A stretch of DNA of 64,000 bases, taken from the NCBI RefSeq assembly GCF_030440595.1, contig NZ_CP047452.1, forward strand, positions 2,728,001-2,792,000, in the 5' to 3' direction. Source of the stretch: Corynebacterium glucuronolyticum DSM 44120 (GTDB taxonomy: Bacteria > Actinomycetota > Actinomycetes > Mycobacteriales > Mycobacteriaceae). Below, piece after piece: positions 8,867 through 17,477 of this stretch (positions are counted from its first letter, which is position 1; every line of letters begins with the position of its first letter). The notes below the pieces were generated by a model. The model searched no databases. It saw nothing but the letters and a program-made list of their open reading frames with translations, and had not been told where the DNA came from. A program made the position numbers and the translations under genes.

Positions 8867-9984
8867 AACTCACCATTGTAAACACGCGCCGCCACACGCA
8901 GAAGCTCCTCGTGCGATGCCCGCACACCAACAAGCTGCACACCCAGGCCGATGGGCAGCGTTAACGCTGGATAACCCGCCATATTCGCCAGCGTCGCCCA
9001 CGGCGTCCAGCGGGTCTGCTCCGCGAAGTCCTCCGCCGGGTCGAGGGAGGAAAAGAAGCCGATCGGCGGCGGTTCGTAGGCGAGGACGGGCATAACGAGG
9101 ATGTCCACGCCGAGGGCCTCCACCATCTCGCCGGTGGCCATGAACTGCTCGGCGGCCTGCACGTACTCGGCCGAGGTGACCTGCTGGCCGCGGTCCCGTA
9201 GCCACGCCCCGAGAGGCTGCAGGGGGCCGCAGATGCGCGCAGTGCGGTAGGAAAAGAGCGTCGAAAAGCAAGCAAAGTGAGAGCGAGGATAGGGGCGACG
9301 GACCTCGTGACCACCAAGCGCGCGGGCGACGGCTTGTGTGCTTTCAACGTCCTGCGGGTCGACATCGGCGTGGAGGGGCTCAACGAGGTAACCGACCCGG
9401 GGCTCGTCGCTTCGACTTCGAAGCTCAGTCCGGGTGACCGTGGCCAGGTCGGCGACCGTGCGGGCGAGGTAACCGTGACCCGTGGGGACGGCACCCTGGT
9501 TGTTGTGCGCCAACTTCAGCCCCAGGACCCCGCAGGCCGCGGCGGGAACCCGGATCGAGCCGCCACCGTCGGTGCCGTGGGCGACACGGACGAGACCGCG
9601 CGCGACTGCAACAGCGGCGCCACCGGAGGAACCACCCGTGGTCGCGCCCGGGAACCGCGGATTCACCGGCGCGGGCATCCCGTTCGGCTCACAATAAGCC
9701 GAAAGCCCCAGCTCGCTCGTCTGCGTTTTGCCGTAGATCGTCGCGCCCCGGCGGCGCAGCGCCCGGATCGCGGGGTCGGTGGTATCCGGGATGTGCTCCC
9801 GGTAGACGGACCCTAACCTGCAGGTCAGGCCCTCGACAGCGGTGAGATCCTTGGCGGGAATCGTCCACCCCGTGAGATCCCCCTCGACCTCCGGGAGGAG
9901 CACGTCCGTATTGACAAAGCCGTGCTCCTCCGGCGCCAGGCCACGCGTGTCCACGCCATCTCTCACAATCGGCAGATTCCTCAC
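8863..9984 (-). CDS. Amidase-signature family hydrolase
   Basis: The 373-aa enzyme has the Ser-cisSer-Lys triad pattern: WTIPAKDL gives the Lys, [15 protein letters not shown] the cis-Ser, and [14 protein letters not shown] the nucleophilic Ser. It hydrolyses an amide, but the substrate cannot be told. It is short for the family (usually 450-500 aa), with a reduced region after the core. GTG at 9984 is the likely start because TATCTT (complement of 9992-9997) lies seven bases upstream. It is divergent from pheA and coupled to lcpB. Confidence 0.85.
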   Translation of the reverse strand: MRNLPIVRDGVDTRGLAPEEHGFVNTDVLLPEVEGDLTGWTIPAKDLTAVEGLTCRLGSVYREHIPDTTDPAIRALRRRGATIYGKTQTSELGLSAYCEPNGMPAPVNPRFPGATTGGSSGGAAVAVARGLVRVAHGTDGGGSIRVPAAACGVLGLKLAHNNQGAVPTGHGYLARTVADLATVTRTELRSRSDEPRVGYLVEPLHADVDPQDVESTQAVARALGGHEVRRPYPRSHFACFSTLFSYRTARICGPLQPLGAWLRDRGQQVTSAEYVQAAEQFMATGEMVEALGVDILVMPVLAYEPPPIGFFSSLDPAEDFAEQTRWTPWATLANMAGYPALTLPIGLGVQLVGVRASHEELLRVAARVYNGEL

Positions 9985-9990
9985 CCGTAT

Positions 9991-9997
9991 TAAGATA
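9991..9997. promoter_or_regulatory. Overlapping divergent -10 boxes for amidase and pheA
   Basis: TAAGATA reads as TAAGAT (9991-9996) toward pheA and as TATCTT (9997-9992) toward the amidase. Each is 6-7 bases from its start codon (10003 and 9984), so both messages would be leaderless and the two promoters cannot be occupied together. Confidence 0.5.
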
Positions 9998-10002
9998 CAT
10001 GC

Positions 10003-10830
10003 ATGACCACGGTTTCCTACCTCGGCCCGCAGGGCACGTTTACTGAGCAGGCCGCCCACACCCTCGTCCCCGAGGGTTTTCAGCCCCACCTCGTCTCCTC
10101 CCCCGCCGACGCCATCGCGGCCGTCTCGTCCGGTTGCGCGGATGCGGCCGTCGTCGCCGTGGAAAACTCCGTCGACGGCGCCGTCACCGCCACCTTCGAC
10201 GCACTCGTGGGTGCCGGCGTCACCATCACCGCCGAAGTGGACCTGGCCATCAGCTTCACCATCGCCGGCACGCTGCCCGCCCGCCGCTTCGCCACCCACC
10301 CCATCGCCTACCAGCAGGTGAAGAACTGGGTGGAGGCGGCAAGCCCCGGGGTGGAATTCGTCCCCGCCTCCTCTAATGCGGCCGCCGCCGACATGGTCGC
10401 CACCGGTGAGGCCGATGCCTGCGCCTGCCCACACCCCGCCGCCGTCAGCCGGGGACTCCCCATCCTGGCAACCGACGTCGCCGACCATGAACGCGCCCGG
10501 ACACGCTTCTTGCGCGTGGAAAAAACCGCCGTCGCTCCCCCGCGCCGCGGCATCACCTACCGCACCTCCGTCGCCTTCACCCTGCCCAACAAGCCGGGCA
10601 CACTCGCCCACGCGCTCACCGAATTCGCCACCCGGGGCGTGGACCTCACCCGTATCGAATCCCGGCCGACGAAGAAAGCGCTCGGCACCTACGTGTTCTA
10701 CTGCGACCTCATCGGCCACGCATCCTCCCCCAGCGTCGCGGAGGCCCTCGCCGCCGTACGCGCCCACGCCGAGAACCTCGAATACCTCGGCTCGTGGCCT
10801 GCAGCCGGTGACGAAATGAGGGATAATTGA
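10003..10830 (+). CDS. pheA: Prephenate dehydratase
   Basis: The 275-aa protein starts YLGPQGTFTEQAA, the signature of bacterial prephenate dehydratases. It contains the catalytic-region motif ENSVDGAVTATFD and ends with an ACT domain (FTLPNKPGTLAHALTEFATRGVDLTRIESRPTKK). The ESRP motif is the phenylalanine-binding site that gives feedback inhibition. It makes phenylpyruvate from prephenate for phenylalanine synthesis. The next gene starts seven bases after its stop. Confidence 0.97.
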   Translation: MTTVSYLGPQGTFTEQAAHTLVPEGFQPHLVSSPADAIAAVSSGCADAAVVAVENSVDGAVTATFDALVGAGVTITAEVDLAISFTIAGTLPARRFATHPIAYQQVKNWVEAASPGVEFVPASSNAAAADMVATGEADACACPHPAAVSRGLPILATDVADHERARTRFLRVEKTAVAPPRRGITYRTSVAFTLPNKPGTLAHALTEFATRGVDLTRIESRPTKKALGTYVFYCDLIGHASSPSVAEALAAVRAHAENLEYLGSWPAAGDEMRDN

Positions 10831-10837
10831 GCACACT

Positions 10838-11401
10838 ATGATCATTTTGCTGCGTCACGGACAAACCACCTCGAACCTCACGCACGCCCTCGACACCGCC
10901 CTGCCCGGCGCGGATCTGACCGACCTCGGGCGCGAGCAGGCTTCGGGCGTGGCCCCGGAGCTCACCGGAATGACCACCACCTTCGCCTCGCCGGCCCGCC
11001 GCGCGCAGCAGACCGCCCACCACGCCGGCCGCACCTATGAGGTGCTCGACGGCGTGCAGGAGATCAACGCCGGCGACCTGGAGATGCGCGCCGACCTACC
11101 CGCCCTGGAGCGCTACCACCGCGCCGTCCACGACTGGCTCATCGGTACCGACACACCGATTCCCGGCGGGGAGACCAAGGAGAGCTTTCTGGGGCGCTAC
11201 CTACCTGCCATCACGAGCGTGGAGGAGAACACGCTCATCGTCTCCCACGGCTGCGCCATCCGCATCTTCAGCGCGCTGGCCTGCGGCCTCGACGCCGACA
11301 AGGTGATGGCCAACCCCTTGAACAACTGCGAGTGGGTCGGCCTTGAGCGCACCGGCGCCTTCGGCTCGTGGCGGCTGATCAACCGGGATATGTGGATGTA
11401 G
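10838..11401 (+). CDS. Histidine phosphatase (phosphoglycerate mutase-like)
   Basis: The 187-aa protein opens with LLRHGQTTSN, the catalytic histidine motif of the superfamily. TFASPARRAQQTA holds the second Arg, and LIVSHGCAIRIFSALACG supplies the distal His. It is shorter than glycolytic phosphoglycerate mutase and is more likely a broad phosphatase. It follows pheA closely. GATAAT (10822-10827) could also give an internal leaderless message. Confidence 0.88.
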   Translation: MIILLRHGQTTSNLTHALDTALPGADLTDLGREQASGVAPELTGMTTTFASPARRAQQTAHHAGRTYEVLDGVQEINAGDLEMRADLPALERYHRAVHDWLIGTDTPIPGGETKESFLGRYLPAITSVEENTLIVSHGCAIRIFSALACGLDADKVMANPLNNCEWVGLERTGAFGSWRLINRDMWM

Positions 11402-11762
11402 CTTTCGCACCTATCCCGCACCTGTCCTGTTCACGGTTGGACGGGTATCGCCCGAACGGCGCGACCCATCGCTCGACGCTTATCGCCGGGCGAGTGGGTG
11501 GACGGTGGAAACCAACGGCAACCCCCAAGCCGGTTAGCTCGCTGTATAGCGCCAAACTTATTGCGCCGTTGCGCGCAGGGCTGATCCATCCTCCTCCTCC
11601 GTCTCCTACGTATGGCCCACCACTTATTGCGCCGTTGCGCGCAGGGCAGAAAATCTTCCCGGATTGTGACTATCGGAGTATCTTTGGCCTGTATATCTAT
11701 GTCTATATCTATGTCTATATCTATGTCGCAGTCCCGACAAAATTCCCTAGCTGGAGGCGAAG
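11402..11762. repeat. Intergenic repeats: two 22-bp elements and a 3 x 12-bp tandem
   Basis: This 361-bp gap holds two copies of the dispersed repeat with core TTATTGCGCCGTTGCGC (11558-11580 and 11624-11646), and three exact copies of TATATCTATGTC at 11692-11727. GGAGGCGA at 11754-11761 is probably the ribosome site of the next gene. No coding region is supported here. Confidence 0.85.
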
Positions 11763-12452
11763 ATGGTACAACGAACACTCATGTCCCTGTCGGTGGCAAT
11801 CACCACCTACCTTGCGACGAGCATGCTTGTCCAGGACGGCCACAACGGCTTGCTCCTCACCCTGGTGCTGATCTTCTGCACCGTTTCTCTTGCCCTTGCA
11901 TCCTCCTTTTCGTCGGCCCTGCATGGGAGAACATCTCCAGCCCCACTGATCTCCGCTGCGACCCTGGCCCTCATCGTTGCCTACATTGCTTTCGCCGACG
12001 CAACGAGCCAGCTGTGGCCACTCATCTCCGCAGCCGTCACGTTCGTCGGCGTTTTCCTCTCAGTGCAAACAACAGCAGCCCACGCCGATGAACACACGGA
12101 TGAGCAGCCCAGCATTGACACCGACACCACAGCCACCCCAGCTACCCCAGCCACGCCAGGGATGACTGCTGTAAACCTCAACCCCTCACATATCGCGTGG
12201 ATCTACCACAAGCTCATCACGATGCCCTACTACGCCATCAATGACGAGGTCACCCACATCGAGTGGGGCAAGGAGGACATAGTCACGCTTACCCCTGGCG
12301 ACCACTTTGCCGCGGGGTTTTCGAACCGGTTCAACCTAGACAAGCGCTTGAACGAGAAAGCTTTGCCGGTCCTGCACACACCTCCAAAACGCATCTTCGG
12401 GCGCCTGGGGCCACTCAACTCCTCGACCTACCACTTCACGGTCAGTCAGTAA
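11763..12452 (+). CDS. Unknown membrane protein, four helices plus soluble domain
   Basis: The 229-aa product is not recognised. Residues 1-100 contain four hydrophobic helices in two hairpins (VAITTYLATSMLV, LLLTLVLIFCTVSLALA, LISAATLALIVAYIAFA, WPLISAAVTFVGVFLSV). An acidic Thr/Pro/Ala linker (about 103-135) with TPATPATP repeats joins a soluble C-terminal domain of about 90 residues that includes HIAWIYHKLITMPYYAINDEVTHIEWG. The ATG at 11763 sits behind GGAGGCGA. The gene is flanked on both sides by copies of the dispersed 22-bp repeat, as in accessory DNA. Confidence 0.65.
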   Translation: MVQRTLMSLSVAITTYLATSMLVQDGHNGLLLTLVLIFCTVSLALASSFSSALHGRTSPAPLISAATLALIVAYIAFADATSQLWPLISAAVTFVGVFLSVQTTAAHADEHTDEQPSIDTDTTATPATPATPGMTAVNLNPSHIAWIYHKLITMPYYAINDEVTHIEWGKEDIVTLTPGDHFAAGFSNRFNLDKRLNEKALPVLHTPPKRIFGRLGPLNSSTYHFTVSQ

Positions 12453-12477
12453 TCTACCTGCACTTATGCAGGGCCAC

Positions 12478-13080
12478 TTATTGCGCCGTGGCGCGCAGGG
12501 CGGGGCGAACGTTCCGACCCACACCGAACCCGCCCGCAGCCGCCAAAGCAGGCGGGGCCTGTGAACCCCTCACCACGCCCCACCCCCAGTAGCAGCGCAC
12601 ATAGCAACGAACTTATTGCGCCGTTGCGCACAGGGCGGGGCAAACGTTCCGAACCACACCGAACCCGCCCGCAGCCGCCAAAGCAGGCCGGGCCTGTGAA
12701 CCCCTCACCACGCCCCACCCCCAGTAGCAGTGCACATAACAGCGAACTTATTGCGACGTTGCGCGCTGGGCGGGGCAAACGTTCCGAACCAGACAGACCC
12801 CGACCACGGTGCGCCACACCACCCCCACGCCGCCCGCATCCGCTAAAGCAGGCCAGGCTTGTAACAACCACCCAACCCCCTCACCACGCCTCACGCCCAA
12901 GATCAGCGCACATAGCAACGAACTTATTGCGCCGTTGCGCGCTGGGCGGGGCGAACGTTCCGACACGCACCGAACCCGACCGCAGCCGCTAAAACAAGCC
13001 AGGCTTGTGGACCCCTCGCCGCGCCCCACCCCAGTAGCAGCGCACATAGCAACGAACTTATTGCGCCGTTGCGCACAGGA
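12478..13080. repeat. Array of five 22-bp elements with ~135-bp period
   Basis: The TTATTGCGCCGTTGCGC-type element recurs at 12478, 12613, 12748, 12924 and 13058 (steps 135, 135, 176, 134), with one-base changes in the first and third. The spacers are themselves near-identical, containing GGGCGGGGCAAACGTTCCGA and GCCAAAGCAGGC-type blocks, so this is a tandem repeat anchored on the dispersed element. It fills most of the gap between the unknown membrane protein and the HNH gene. Confidence 0.9.
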
Positions 13081-13136
13081 CGGGGCAAACGTTCCGACAC
13101 GGCCCTCGCCGGTGCTCCCACACAAGAAAACAGCGA

Positions 13137-13237
13137 CGTTCGAACAAATCGAACTGTTATAAAATGTTCACCTTACGTTAACGTAAATCCAGCCTTTCCA
13201 CCCTATACTGGCAATCACATATCGAACATACTCTCGA
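13137..13237 (+). promoter_or_regulatory. HNH gene promoter with palindrome and SOS-box-like site
   Basis: An AT-rich TTATAAAAT (13157-13165) is followed by the perfect 14-bp palindrome TTACGTTAACGTAA (13173-13186). Further on, TCGAACATACTCTCGA (13222-13237) has one perfect half (TCGAAC) and one imperfect half of the actinobacterial LexA box TCGAAC-N4-GTTCGA. A second TCGAAC lies at 13140-13145. Some mycobacterial 13E12 genes are LexA-controlled, so SOS control is a reasonable inference. Confidence 0.4.
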
Positions 13238-13265
13238 TGTCGGGGCGAGGGGGAAAGAATGGAAG

Positions 13266-14783
13266 ATGACGGCATTCAATGAGGAAAAAATTCAACGAGC
13301 CTGGGCACGAGCTCAAGGTAGAAATCTCAGGGACAAGGGAGAGCTCCCAGATGGGCAGCAAATAACTGAATGTATTCGACTCCGCTTCCTCAACGAGACC
13401 ATGGAGAAGGCGCGAATGTTGTTAGCGATTGGCATCTACATGACGCTCAACGTCGCTCCATGGGTGGGTGTGTCATCGCCTCACTCCTATCTTGTTCGTG
13501 AGTTGGGGTTGTCGGAGCGAACCGCGTACGAGTACTGCCAGGTCGGGCTGAAGCTTCTGGAGTTTGAATTCCTCGCCCAAGCCTTTGCTTCAGCGCAGCT
13601 CTCCTACTCAAAAGTGCGGAAGATACTGAGATATATGACCAAGGAAAATGAGCTTGAGCTCGTCGACTTAGCAAGCAACAACTCGTTCGATGGACTGGAG
13701 CAGGCGCTTGGTGGGCGACAAAAGAAGGACGACGGCGGCGACGAACAGAAGGAGGGGTTCAGGATAGTCAAGGACCCAGAAACTGGCTGGTCGAAAACTG
13801 TCATCGACCTCAATCCCATGCATACCGCTGAGTTTGAAGCAGCGCTCAAGGTCGCGTTTATCAGCTTGACGCGAAGCTGCAGCGCAGAGGAGGCACAGCG
13901 AATTGCTGATGGGCTGGATACTGAAGCGGAGATGAAAGAACAAGCTGCGGAGGAGGACGCGAACGCCTACGACTACGAGCCGACGGAGCCGGAGGAGAAA
14001 GAACACACCTCGTTCACTGTGGACGACATTCTCGAGTCGCCGGAGGACCAATTGATTAGGAAGAAGGCAATGGAATCCGGGGAGGTTTCCCATGATGAGA
14101 AGAAGCAGGCTGTGTCACGCTTTGGCAGGTGTGTGAAGAGGGAACTTCTGCCGGCGTTCTTCGGGATGGTCACAATGACGCTTAGCCAGCCACGCTCGCA
14201 GGTACGCGCCCCGGGAGCCGAGGTCACCGTCATACTGCGGGAGAATGGCACCCTCGCCCTCCCTGAGCAGTTCGGAGCTGAGGCGAAGGACATTGTTCCG
14301 TTCATCTGGAATGCAGCGTACCGATTCCTGTGGGTTGACCGCAACGGCAACCCAATGGCGCTTGGCAGGCGCCGCCGTTTGGTGAGCAAGGCACAGGAAA
14401 AAGCTCTGCTTGACCTCTGGAATCACCGGTGCGCGATGCCCGGCTGCACGCACACGCAGTTCTTGGAGTTCCACCACATCAAGGAATGGCAGGACGGCGG
14501 TGAGACGAACGCGGATAATCTCATCCCGCTGTGCTCCGGGTGCCATGCGCTGGTTACCGATGGGCTGATCCGCATTTTCATCGACTCACGCAACCCGCAG
14601 CTTGTTCGGTTCCAGTTCCGAAATGGCGATTGCTTCACCTCCATCGGCAGGAAGCCGCCGATGAGGGATGCGATATTGCCGTACGGTCTGAACCCCTTCG
14701 ACGAGGAGGTGCGATACTTTGTCGACGGAAAGACGATTCCGATCGATGATCTACCAGAACCAGCAGGAGGGCCTCAAGGCTGA
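13266..14783 (+). CDS. 13E12-repeat/DUF222-type HNH endonuclease
   Basis: The 505-aa protein has the two-part build of this actinobacterial family. The N-terminal DUF222-like region is helical and contains the helix-turn-helix-like LGLSERTAYEYCQVGLKLLE. A variable acidic middle follows (about 215-260). At about 385-430 lies an HNH domain with zinc-binding cysteines and the catalytic histidines: CAMPGCTH, FHHIKEWQDGGETNADNLIPLCSGCHALV. All HNH residues are present, so it may be an active nuclease. The family is abundant in actinobacteria and its role is poorly known. The gene lies in repeat-rich accessory DNA. Confidence 0.85.
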   Translation: MTAFNEEKIQRAWARAQGRNLRDKGELPDGQQITECIRLRFLNETMEKARMLLAIGIYMTLNVAPWVGVSSPHSYLVRELGLSERTAYEYCQVGLKLLEFEFLAQAFASAQLSYSKVRKILRYMTKENELELVDLASNNSFDGLEQALGGRQKKDDGGDEQKEGFRIVKDPETGWSKTVIDLNPMHTAEFEAALKVAFISLTRSCSAEEAQRIADGLDTEAEMKEQAAEEDANAYDYEPTEPEEKEHTSFTVDDILESPEDQLIRKKAMESGEVSHDEKKQAVSRFGRCVKRELLPAFFGMVTMTLSQPRSQVRAPGAEVTVILRENGTLALPEQFGAEAKDIVPFIWNAAYRFLWVDRNGNPMALGRRRRLVSKAQEKALLDLWNHRCAMPGCTHTQFLEFHHIKEWQDGGETNADNLIPLCSGCHALVTDGLIRIFIDSRNPQLVRFQFRNGDCFTSIGRKPPMRDAILPYGLNPFDEEVRYFVDGKTIPIDDLPEPAGGPQG

Positions 14784-14795
14784 AATTTCTGAGGC

Positions 14796-14839
14796 AAGAA
14801 AACAAGAACCGGCGAGACGGGTTACAACCGTCTCGCCGG
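14796..14839 (-). terminator. Intrinsic terminator of the lipase gene
   Basis: CCGGCGAGACGG (14809-14820) pairs perfectly with CCGTCTCGCCGG (14828-14839) around a 7-base loop. Read on the reverse strand the hairpin follows the lipase stop by 15 bases and is followed by TTCTTGTTTTCTT, a T-rich tail. Confidence 0.85.
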
Positions 14840-14854
14840 TGGAAAAGACCGGGT

Positions 14855-15886
14855 CTACGCCTTAAGGGCGTGGAGGGTGAGGTCGATGACCTGCTCGTAG
14901 TAGGTCATGTTGTTGTGATCAGAGACGAATCCAGGGTGGTGATCCTGGACGGTGATGTTGGTGACACCGGGCTCGTCGATAAACGAGTTGGTGTACGGGG
15001 TCACCGTCTGATCGGTGGCGGAGGCGATCATCGTGTACTTCACGCCGGGGCGCGTCACCGGCCCGTTGTGGTACACCTCATTGACCAGGTCGGAGCCGAT
15101 GAGCTGCTGGCGCGATGCCACGCCGGCGAAGAAGTCAACGACACCGTTGGTGAACTCGGAGGCCTTGAACATTCCGCCAACAGTCGTGCCGTTGTTGGAG
15201 GGTGCGAGGCCGATGAGGTGATCGACCTTCTTATCGCCGCCGTAGTTGTTGATGTAGTAGATCGGCATGATGCCGCCACCCTGGGAGTGGCCGACGAGGG
15301 TAACCTTCTCAGCGCCTGTCTCCTTCAGCACGCGGTCGACGACGAGGCCGAGGGCACGGGCGGAGTCCTTGATGTCGCCCGCGAACTGGGTCGCCGGGAT
15401 GGTTCCGGGGTTGTGGTTAAACCCGTACACGCAGTAGCCGGCGTCCATGAGGGCAGGAGCCATCTTGGAGAAATCGTTGTAGATGTTCGTGGTGGTGCCG
15501 GGGAGGAGGATGACCGGGTTCTTCTCCGAGGTGCAGGAGAAGTCGTTCATTCCCTTGGGGTACTGCCCGGTGTACACGAGCGTCTTCATGAGCGCGGCGT
15601 AGAAGTCGTTCTCCGGCCCGAGCGCGGCACCGGTGGGGAAGCCGTATTGGGCATCCTTGGCGGCGTTGCCGGGCAGCGGCTGGGTGTAGTCGATCGCCTC
15701 ACCAGTGCCACCAGGAACAACAGGCAGGTTGGGCTCCAGGGGCAGCGTCTCGGAGGAACCGGAGAACGCGGAGGAAAGGTTTGCGGAGAGGTTGTCGAAT
15801 GTCGGCTCCGCAGCAGTGGCGGTGCCCGCAGTGGCACCGAGGGTGAGGGCGAACGCCGTTGCGACAGCGCCGATCGTCTTCATCAT
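14855..15886 (-). CDS. Secreted class-2-type triacylglycerol lipase/esterase
   Basis: The 343-aa protein has a signal peptide (TIGAVATAFALTLGATAGTATAAEP, cleavage near residue 26). An alpha/beta-hydrolase follows with nucleophile elbow TLVGHSQGGGIMP, oxyanion region NPVILLPGTTTNIYNDFSKMAPALMDAGYCVYGFNHN, acidic region ASATDQTVTPY and a C-terminal HHPGFVSDHNNM histidine. It is a secreted lipase/esterase of the kind found in lipid-requiring corynebacteria. The start ATGA overlaps the DUF5926 stop, so it ends the operon pyk2-gdpD-DUF5926-lipase. A strong terminator follows. Confidence 0.88.
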   Translation of the reverse strand: MMKTIGAVATAFALTLGATAGTATAAEPTFDNLSANLSSAFSGSSETLPLEPNLPVVPGGTGEAIDYTQPLPGNAAKDAQYGFPTGAALGPENDFYAALMKTLVYTGQYPKGMNDFSCTSEKNPVILLPGTTTNIYNDFSKMAPALMDAGYCVYGFNHNPGTIPATQFAGDIKDSARALGLVVDRVLKETGAEKVTLVGHSQGGGIMPIYYINNYGGDKKVDHLIGLAPSNNGTTVGGMFKASEFTNGVVDFFAGVASRQQLIGSDLVNEVYHNGPVTRPGVKYTMIASATDQTVTPYTNSFIDEPGVTNITVQDHHPGFVSDHNNMTYYEQVIDLTLHALKA

Positions 15887-16773
15887 CTGATTGTTACCTG
15901 CCTCGATTTAATGTTTTCCATCTTGCGCCGCTCCTCGGAGGTGAGCTGCGCGGTGTTGGATGTGTCCTTGGCAAAGAACTCGTTCAGGCGCTTCAGCTCA
16001 GCGTCGTATTCGGTATGGCTGACGGTGGGGTCGAGGTCAAAGACGGGCACGAGGATGCCGTGGGTGCGGAAGACACCGGCGAATTTGGTGCCTTCACCGA
16101 GGTGCAGTTCGTCCTTTGCGGCGGCGCGTGCCAGGGAGGCGAGGAGGGTGTCCTCGTCGTCGGAGCGGACCCAGCGGATGTGGGCCTTGTCGCCCGCGTC
16201 GACCCAGAAAATGGTGCCGTCGATGTCGGCATGGACCTGGTACGAGGGCATGATGGAGGCGTTGGCCTGCTCAATCATCTGCTTGGATTGCAGGTCGGCG
16301 CCCTCGGGCAGCCACCAGTTGAAGTCCTGGTGCTCCGTCACCTCGAGCTCGCCGGCGGGGAAGATATCCGCGATGGCGGGCTGGCTGCCGTCGTTGGTGG
16401 CGTTGTTCAGCACGGCGCCGGGCTTGGCGTTGATCACCCAGTTAAGGCAGTACGCGAGATCGCGCCCGGGGTTGTGGGAGCGCAGCCGGGACTGGAGGGC
16501 TACGAAGCGTTCGCCGGTGTCGCGCACGAGGGCGGCGACGGCACCAGGGAGCACCGTGGCCAGGGTGACCGGGGTGTCCTGCACAGTGATCTCCGCGGTG
16601 GCGGAGGGGACGAATTCCTGGAGGGCGACGAGCATGGTTTCTGCGTCGAGGCCGCCGTAGGGACGGGGGTCCTTTTCCAGGGCGGCACGCTCAGCTGCGC
16701 GCTTGGCCATCTTGGCCTGCCTGCGGGTCATCCCCTCGGGCAGATCCTGGTCCTTCTTCTTTTTCTTGCTCAT
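15883..16773 (-). CDS. DUF5926-family protein
   Basis: The 296-aa soluble protein has the family start: a lysine stretch (MSKKKKKDQDLPEG), MTRRQAKMAKRAAERAALEKDPRPYGGL, then an acidic alpha/beta body. This is a conserved actinobacterial family with no assigned function. Its first 83 bases overlap the end of the GDPD gene in another frame, and its stop overlaps the lipase start, so the three genes are tightly coupled. Confidence 0.8.
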   Translation of the reverse strand: MSKKKKKDQDLPEGMTRRQAKMAKRAAERAALEKDPRPYGGLDAETMLVALQEFVPSATAEITVQDTPVTLATVLPGAVAALVRDTGERFVALQSRLRSHNPGRDLAYCLNWVINAKPGAVLNNATNDGSQPAIADIFPAGELEVTEHQDFNWWLPEGADLQSKQMIEQANASIMPSYQVHADIDGTIFWVDAGDKAHIRWVRSDDEDTLLASLARAAAKDELHLGEGTKFAGVFRTHGILVPVFDLDPTVSHTEYDAELKRLNEFFAKDTSNTAQLTSEERRKMENIKSRQVTIR

Positions 16774-17476
16774 AGGCCACTACCTTACTTGGGTTATCAG
16801 TGGCAAGATACTTAACTCCCCGCTCGCGCGCCCAATCGACGTCCTCCAGGTCATTGACGGTGAACATGTAGGTGGGCAGCCCGTGGCGGCCGATGAGGTC
16901 GGGGTTGATCTTGGCTTCTTGGATGAATAGCCCCATGCCGGTGGGGTGGCCGAATTTCTCCATCGCCAGGTTGGCCCACATGTAGCGCAGTTGGCGCAAC
17001 CAGATGCGGTCGAGCGCCGGTGCCATGCGGCGGATGCGCTGGATGGAGACGGGGTTAAAGGAGATGATGTGGACACGCTCGGACGTGGATAGGCCGAAGT
17101 ACTGCAGTTGCCGCACGATCTGTTCTTCCAGCATGACACCGTAGCGGGACGGGTGCTTCGTCTCGATGAACAGGTGGCGGTCGGGGTAGGACTCGCCGAT
17201 TTCGAGGAACTCGCGGAAGGTGAGGACGGGCTGGGGGCAGTCCTCGCTGCCGAAGTTGAGGCGGGAGAGGTCATCCATCGTGCAGGTGGAGACCTTGCCG
17301 GAGCCGTCGGAAACGCGGTTGAGGAAACGGTCGTGAATGCAGACCAGCTCACCGCAGCGCGTGAGTCGGACGTCGGTTTCGACGCCGTCTGCCCCGACGG
17401 AAAAGGCGGACTCGTAGGCGGCCGCCGTCTGCTCGGGGTACTGCTCGCTATCGCCGCGGTGCGCAATGATCAACAT
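16691..17476 (-). CDS. Glycerophosphodiester phosphodiesterase
   Basis: The 261-aa enzyme shows the family signatures IIAHRGDSEQYPEQT (catalytic HRG) and GADGVETDVRLTRCGELVCIHD (ExD and His metal/acid-base residues), followed by ETKHPSRYG. It releases glycerol 3-phosphate from glycerophosphodiesters in the cytoplasm; no signal peptide is present. I chose the ATG at 17476, one base after the pyk2 stop (TGACATG), instead of the in-frame upstream extension inside pyk2. The last ~27 residues, Gly/Asp/Gln-rich, lie in the overlap with DUF5926 and are probably not part of the fold. Confidence 0.88.
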   Translation of the reverse strand: MLIIAHRGDSEQYPEQTAAAYESAFSVGADGVETDVRLTRCGELVCIHDRFLNRVSDGSGKVSTCTMDDLSRLNFGSEDCPQPVLTFREFLEIGESYPDRHLFIETKHPSRYGVMLEEQIVRQLQYFGLSTSERVHIISFNPVSIQRIRRMAPALDRIWLRQLRYMWANLAMEKFGHPTGMGLFIQEAKINPDLIGRHGLPTYMFTVNDLEDVDWARERGVKYLATDNPSKVVAYEQEKEEGPGSARGDDPQAGQDGQARS

Positions 17477-17477
17477 G

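Noticed and set aside
8863..10845. 660-codon open frame joining amidase with DNA opposite pheA
   Set aside because: The amidase fold begins at the GTG 9984, and the upstream half is antisense to pheA.
11431..11778. Reverse frame encoding DIDIDIDIDI
   Set aside because: It is only the 12-bp tandem repeat read in a frame, without a start site or domain.
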